Source: Nocardia veterana NBRC 100344 (GTDB taxonomy: Bacteria; Actinomycetota; Actinomycetes; Mycobacteriales; Mycobacteriaceae). From it: DNA of 64,000 nucleotides. The stretch lies in contig NZ_BAGM01000004.1 of the NCBI RefSeq assembly GCF_000308855.1, forward strand, positions 95,073 to 159,072, given 5' to 3'. A program made the translations under genes and the position numbers. The notes below the pieces were generated by a model. That model saw only the letters and a program-made list of their open reading frames with translations, ran no database searches and was not told the DNA's origin. This document shows positions 59,964 through 64,000 of the stretch, piece after piece (within the stretch, counting starts at the first letter, position 1; each line of letters begins with the position of its first letter).

Positions 59964-60569
59964 TCAGAGGTACTGACCGCCCCCGGTGACCGAACCACCC
60001 TGGCCGCTGTCGCGCGGGGCGTGCACCCCGGGCGGCAGCGCGTGCCGCATCTGTTCCAGCTGCGCCCGCGCCGCCATCTGCTGCGCGAACAGCGCCGTCT
60101 GGATGCCGTGGAACAGGCCCTCCAACCAGCCGACCAGCTGTGCCTGCGCGATCCGCAACTCGGCATCCGACGGGACCGAATCCTCGCCGAACGGCAGTGC
60201 CAGGCGTTCGAGCTCGTCGCGCAGGTCCGGCGACAGACCCTGTTCGAGTTCGCGCACCGAGGTCTTGTGGATCTCCTTGAGGCGGTTGCGGCTGGCCTCG
60301 TCCAGCGGGGCCGCCCGCACCTCCTCGAGCAGCTGTTTGATCATCGTGCCGATCCGCATCACCTTCGCGGGCTGCTCGACCATGTCGGCCAGCGACTCCT
60401 CGCCGCCGCCGGTCTGCGCACCCTCGGCGTCGGTGCCGCCCTCGCCGACCACCTGTCCGGCGAACGGCGCCTCACCCTGGGCGCCGGCCGGAACGACCAG
60501 CGGCCGCCCCTCGGGGCCGATCACCACGATGGAATCCGGTGCTCCGTCCGATTGCGTCATGGCATCCAT
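59964..60569 (-). CDS. bpa: Bacterial proteasome activator Bpa (PafE)
   Basis: A 201-residue homologue of Rv3780, an ATP-independent ring that opens the 20S proteasome gate. The helical core runs from about 70 to 175 (AKVMRIGTMIKQLLEEVR, LVGWLEGLFHGIQTALFAQQM). The C-terminus ends GQYL, the motif that docks on the proteasome. The N-terminal 60 residues are disordered and Gly-rich. ATG at 60569 or 60560. As in mycobacteria it lies next to the galactan export genes; the functional reason is unknown. Confidence 0.92.
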   Translation of the reverse strand: MDAMTQSDGAPDSIVVIGPEGRPLVVPAGAQGEAPFAGQVVGEGGTDAEGAQTGGGEESLADMVEQPAKVMRIGTMIKQLLEEVRAAPLDEASRNRLKEIHKTSVRELEQGLSPDLRDELERLALPFGEDSVPSDAELRIAQAQLVGWLEGLFHGIQTALFAQQMAARAQLEQMRHALPPGVHAPRDSGQGGSVTGGGQYL

Positions 60570-60796
60570 GATGTCTGCTTCCCGCGCCGAGCGCTAAGTG
60601 AACGGCGCATCACCCGGTGCGGCCGGTGGTGCCGAACGGGGTATGCGGTCCGATTTCGGGCGGAAGTATTCTGTTGCGGTTCTGTCCGCCTCGTGTGTGG
60701 TTCGGTTTGTGAAAGTCGGTTGCCCATGTCGCGTGATATCGCATTCGGTCGGCGCACGGTTCCGCCGACTTGCCCGCTGCCCTTAGAGTGGCCAGC

Positions 60797-62002
60797 ATGA
60801 CTTACGACGTCGCGAGGGTTCGGGGGTTGATACCGTCCCTGGGCGACGGCTGGATCCATCTGGACCCACAGGCAGGAATGCTGGTCCCGGATTCGGTATC
60901 GCGCGCCGTATCAACGGGTTTCCGAACATCCGCTTTTTCGCACACCAATCGTCATGCCGCCGCGCGGCGCAGCGGCGCCATCCTGGACGCGGCCCGGGAG
61001 GCGGTCGCGGATCTCGTCGGTGGCGATCCGGCGGGGGTCGTCCTGGGTCCCGATCGCGCGGTTCTGCTGGCCTGGCTCGCGGAATCGCTGAGTTCCCGGC
61101 TCGGACTGGGGACCGGCATCGTGCTGTCCCGGCTCGACGACGAGGCGAACGTGGCGCCCTGGCTGCGCATCGCCAACCGGTACGGCGCGCACGTGCGCTG
61201 GGCCGAGGTCGAAATCGAGACCTGCGAGATGCCGGCCTGGCAGTTCGAGGAGCTGATCGGCCCCACCGCACGGTTGGTCGCGGTGACCGCCGCCTCGCCG
61301 ATCGTCGGGTCCGCGCCCGCGGTCCGGGTCGCCGCCGACCGGGTGCACGAGGTCGGCGGCCTGCTGGTCGCCGACTGTTTCGGCGCCGCACCGTACGCCC
61401 TGATCGATATCGACGAACTCAATGCCGATGTGGTCGCGCTGTCGGCGCCCGCCTGGGGTGGTCCGCAGATCGGCGCGCTGGTCTTCCGCGATCCGGCCTT
61501 CCTCGACCGCATCCCGTCGATGTCGCTGAATCCGTACGCCAAGGGGGCCGAGCGGCTCGAGGTCGGCGGGCATCAATACGCGCTGCTGGCCGGGCTGACC
61601 ACCTCGATCGACTATCTGGCCGGCCTCGACGAACAGGCGAGCGGAAGCCGCCGGGAGCGACTCGAGGTGTCGATCACCTCGCTGCAGGACTATCACGACC
61701 AGCTGTTCGAACATCTGATGGACGTGCTCGACCGGGTGCCGGATCTGACCGTGATCGGCCGGGCGTCCACTCGCATTCCGACCGTCAGTTTCACGATCGC
61801 GGGAATGCAGGCGGAGAAGATCTCGGCCGAGCTCGCCGACCACCGGATCGGGACGGTCAGCGGTGCCCACGGTGGCAGCAGGCTGCTCGACGCACTCGGG
61901 GTCAACGACGAGGGCGGCGCGGTCACCATCGGGCTGGCCCCGTACACAACGAAATTCGAGATCGACCAGCTCGGCCGGGCGCTGAACTCGCTGGAGAAGT
62001 AG
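60797..62002 (+). CDS. Cysteine desulfurase-like protein without PLP lysine (Rv3778c-like)
   Basis: A 401-residue protein with the aminotransferase class V fold. The position where cysteine desulfurases have S-x-HK-x-x-GP reads SAPAWGGPQIG here, so the lysine that binds pyridoxal phosphate is absent. The N-terminal VRGLIPSLGDGWIHLDPQAG, the VAVTAASPIVG segment and a C-terminal VTIGLAPYTT fit the Rv3778c group. The ATG at 60797 matches the conserved MTYDVARVRGL start. It is probably a non-canonical or non-catalytic member. It is divergent from Bpa, as in M. tuberculosis. Confidence 0.82.
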   Translation: MTYDVARVRGLIPSLGDGWIHLDPQAGMLVPDSVSRAVSTGFRTSAFSHTNRHAAARRSGAILDAAREAVADLVGGDPAGVVLGPDRAVLLAWLAESLSSRLGLGTGIVLSRLDDEANVAPWLRIANRYGAHVRWAEVEIETCEMPAWQFEELIGPTARLVAVTAASPIVGSAPAVRVAADRVHEVGGLLVADCFGAAPYALIDIDELNADVVALSAPAWGGPQIGALVFRDPAFLDRIPSMSLNPYAKGAERLEVGGHQYALLAGLTTSIDYLAGLDEQASGSRRERLEVSITSLQDYHDQLFEHLMDVLDRVPDLTVIGRASTRIPTVSFTIAGMQAEKISAELADHRIGTVSGAHGGSRLLDALGVNDEGGAVTIGLAPYTTKFEIDQLGRALNSLEK

Positions 62003-62095
62003 ACACACGCGCTGGCGACCCGCGGCCGCCGCTATCGGCGACCGCCGGCCTTCGGGACGTTCTCGGGGCGTGTTCCGAGATGCCGCGCGCAGGGG

Positions 62096-63085
62096 CTAGG
62101 CCTGGTCTACCCGCAGCAGCACCTTGCCGACCGTCTCCGGGGCATCCAGCAGCCGGTGTGCCTGCGCCGCTTCGGTAATCGGCAGTTCGGCGTGCACCAC
62201 CGGCACCACCGCGCCCTCCGCGATCAGCGGCCACAGGTGCCGCCGCAGTTCCGCGATGATCTCGGCTTTGCTGGAGCGGCCCGCCGCGGGGCGCTTGCGC
62301 AGATTCGTCGCGTGGACCGTTCCGCGTTTACCCAGCAATTCGGCGAGATTCATTTCGGCCTGCACGCCGCCCTGCATTCCGATAATGCAGAGTTGCCCGT
62401 CGTCGGCCAGCGCGGAGATGTTGCGCTGCAAATACTTTGCACCCATGTTGTCGAGAATGATGTCGGCGCCACCCAATTCGCCGACCTCGGCCACGAAATC
62501 CTGCTCGCGATAATTGATTCCGACGCTCGCGCCCAATTCCGCACAGCGATCCAATTTGTACTGCGAGCCCGCCGTAACGGCCACTCGCGCACCACGATTC
62601 ACGGCGACCTGAATGGCGTGCGTCCCGATGCCGCTGCCGCCGCCGTGAATCAGCAGCAGCTGGCCGGCGTGCAGTCCGGCGCGCATCACCAGATTCGACC
62701 AGACCGTGGCCGCGACCTCCGGAAGCGCCGCTGCCGCAGCCGTATCCAGCCCCTCCGGCACCGGCAACACCTGGGTCGCGGCGACCACCACCCGCTGGGC
62801 GTAGCCGCCGCCGGACAGCAGCGCACACACGCGGTCGCCGGGCCGTAGGTCCCGGACACCCGCCCCGACCTCGGCGACGACGCCCGACACCTCGAGCCCC
62901 ATGATGTCGCTCGCCCCGGGCGGCGGCGGATAGAAACCCTGGCGCTGCAACAGGTCCGCGCGATTCACCCCGGCCGCGACCACCTCGATCGCGACCTCCC
63001 CCGGGGCGGGCGGCGGAAGATCCGGCACTTCCGTCCAGCGGATCACCTCGGGCCCGCCGAAACCATCCAATGTCACCGCGTACAT
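62096..63085 (-). CDS. NAD(P)H quinone oxidoreductase, PIG3-like
   Basis: A 329-residue zinc-independent medium-chain dehydrogenase. Family segments: GVNRADLLQRQGFYPPPPG, GLEVSGVVAEVG, the nucleotide-binding HGGGSGIGTHAIQVA and DIILDNMGAKY. It corresponds to Rv3777 by position. Likely role: NADPH-dependent reduction of quinones. It is divergent from a MarR regulator with 123 bases between the starts, which may control it. Confidence 0.88.
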   Translation of the reverse strand: MYAVTLDGFGGPEVIRWTEVPDLPPPAPGEVAIEVVAAGVNRADLLQRQGFYPPPPGASDIMGLEVSGVVAEVGAGVRDLRPGDRVCALLSGGGYAQRVVVAATQVLPVPEGLDTAAAAALPEVAATVWSNLVMRAGLHAGQLLLIHGGGSGIGTHAIQVAVNRGARVAVTAGSQYKLDRCAELGASVGINYREQDFVAEVGELGGADIILDNMGAKYLQRNISALADDGQLCIIGMQGGVQAEMNLAELLGKRGTVHATNLRKRPAAGRSSKAEIIAELRRHLWPLIAEGAVVPVVHAELPITEAAQAHRLLDAPETVGKVLLRVDQA

Positions 63086-63208
63086 ATCTCGACTCTAGGT
63101 GTTCGCTGCGCTGGAACGGGTGCGGCTGCCGAACCGCATGGCACGGTTTCGCCGCAACCGCCGTGACCAGGCGACATTCCTCACAAACCAGGCCCATAGA
63201 ATGGCGTC

Positions 63209-63700
63209 ATGGCGTATGAACCGAGTGGTCACCCGGCATCGCGGTCGCCGTGGCTGAGCTCGGCGCAGCAGCGTGCCTGGCGTGCCTTCATGGACGGGCA
63301 TCAGCGCCTGATGGTGGAACTCAACCGTCAGCTCCAGGCCGACAGCGATATGAGCCTGCCCGAGTACCGGATCCTGGTGATGCTGTCGGAGGCCCCCGGC
63401 AATTCGCTGCGGATGAGCGACCTCGCCGACGGCGTGCTGTCCTCCCGCAGCCGCCTCACCCACCAGATCCGCCGCATGGAAGAACAGGGCATGGTCCGCC
63501 GCACCAGCTGCGAAGAGGACGGCCGCGGCGTCCGCGCCCACCTCACCGAGGAAGGCATGCGCCGCCTCCGCGCCGCCGCCCCCGGCCACGTGGCCGCCGT
63601 CCGGCGGACATTCATCGACCTGATCAGCCCCGAGGAGCTGACCGCCATCGGCGACGCCTTCGAACGGGTGAATACGAAGAACGACCCGCGGCACGGCTGA
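63209..63700 (+). CDS. MarR-family transcriptional regulator (second)
   Basis: A 163-residue winged-helix regulator. LPEYRILVMLSEAPGNSLRM precedes the recognition helix in LSSRSRLTHQIRRMEEQGMV, and the wing is CEEDGRGVRAHLTEEG. It is divergent from the quinone oxidoreductase gene, a layout often seen with MarR proteins that sense quinones or oxidants; this link is inferred. ATG at 63209. Confidence 0.88.
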   Translation: MAYEPSGHPASRSPWLSSAQQRAWRAFMDGHQRLMVELNRQLQADSDMSLPEYRILVMLSEAPGNSLRMSDLADGVLSSRSRLTHQIRRMEEQGMVRRTSCEEDGRGVRAHLTEEGMRRLRAAAPGHVAAVRRTFIDLISPEELTAIGDAFERVNTKNDPRHG

Positions 63701-64000
63701 ATCGGCGATGGCCCGCACCCGGCATCACGTTTGTCGGTCTGTGACGGCAGCGGTTCCCGACCGCTGCAAGGCTTTTCGCCGCGCACGGATTTTGCTGATC
63801 TCGCCTAGCGAATACCGCCGCGCCGTACCGGGATCGAATGAATTCCGGAATCTCCTTTCGACACTTCCTGGGTCGCAACGAGATCGCCGTGTCGAGTGGT
63901 TCCAGCGCTTTGTGGACCAATCCACAGACGGTTTCCGCTCGAGGATTCCGGTTCGAATTATCGAAGGTTCGATCGGGTAATTCGATAGATATCAGTCCTT
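63701..64000. other. Right window end, no gene recognised
   Basis: About 300 bases with no convincing reading frame. A T/A-richer end and an inverted pair of degenerate DnaA-like nonamers near 63909-63927 are all that can be noted. Confidence 0.35.

Noticed and set aside
63086..63208. Operator between the quinone oxidoreductase and MarR genes
   Set aside because: Only short GTTC/GAAC arms with a nine-base spacer were seen; too weak to call although control by the MarR protein is plausible.
63909..63927. Possible DnaA boxes at the right window end
   Set aside because: TGTGGACCA and CAATCCACA each deviate from the consensus, unlike the perfect sites near 12.9 and 29.3 kb.

Overview
The window is high-GC actinobacterial DNA and looks like the core cell-envelope locus of a mycolic-acid-producing bacterium, most likely Nocardia or a close relative. 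It holds in one place the genes for mycolic acid condensation (fadD32, pks13, accD4), mycolyl transfer to the wall (four antigen-85-type proteins), arabinan synthesis (aftB, two emb genes, aftA, dprE1, dprE2), galactan synthesis and export (glfT1, a glfT2-type gene, a Wzm/Wzt-type ABC exporter) and dTDP-rhamnose synthesis (rmlA, rmlB, rmlC). Gene content and order broadly match the Rv3777-Rv3805c region of Mycobacterium tuberculosis as I remember it, with extra genes inserted. The genus is an inference; no rRNA or tRNA gene was seen.

Layout. 1-7.7 kb (+): the end of aftB, then four tandem mycolyltransferases, the last carrying C-terminal LGFP repeats. 7.8-19.9 kb (+): a DUF732 lipoprotein translationally coupled to a Culp6-type lipase, an LLM-family (F420/flavin) oxidoreductase, then fadD32-pks13-accD4. 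20.1-33.8 kb: a small DUF5988-like gene (+), then on the minus strand dprE1-dprE2, aftA, an unassigned GT-C-type membrane protein and two emb genes. These converge on accD4. 33.9-43.7 kb is an accessory block: a divergent GtrA protein, a PPOX-family flavoprotein, an orphan molybdopterin oxidoreductase, a primase-polymerase-like small protein, a DUF4282 membrane protein, an XRE/DUF5753 regulator, a MarR/MFS efflux pair and a DUF3558-type lipoprotein. 43.7-48.6 kb: rmlC-rmlA (-), an HSL-type esterase (+), a secreted glycine-zipper protein (-) and rmlB (+). 48.6-54 kb: a possible three-part Gtr-like glycosylation module (GtrA, GT2, DUF2142 membrane protein) and a GlfT2-type galactofuranosyltransferase. 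54-63.7 kb: an SDR, RsgA, a Pro/Gly/Gln-rich membrane protein, glfT1 with its ABC exporter, the proteasome activator Bpa, a cysteine-desulfurase-like protein lacking the PLP lysine, a quinone oxidoreductase and a MarR regulator.

How it works together. RmlABC supply most of the route to the rhamnose linker. GlfT1 and the GlfT2-type enzyme build lipid-linked galactan, and the ABC pair probably exports it. DprE1/DprE2 make decaprenylphosphoryl-arabinose, which AftA, the Emb proteins and AftB use to build arabinan. FadD32, AccD4 and Pks13 make mycolate, which the antigen-85 proteins attach to the arabinan. Strong stem-loops sit at most convergent gene ends. Two clusters of DnaA-box-like nonamers lie in intergenic DNA. 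The least explained parts are the GT-C protein inside the arabinan cluster, the Gtr-like triad, and the lysine-less PLP-fold protein.
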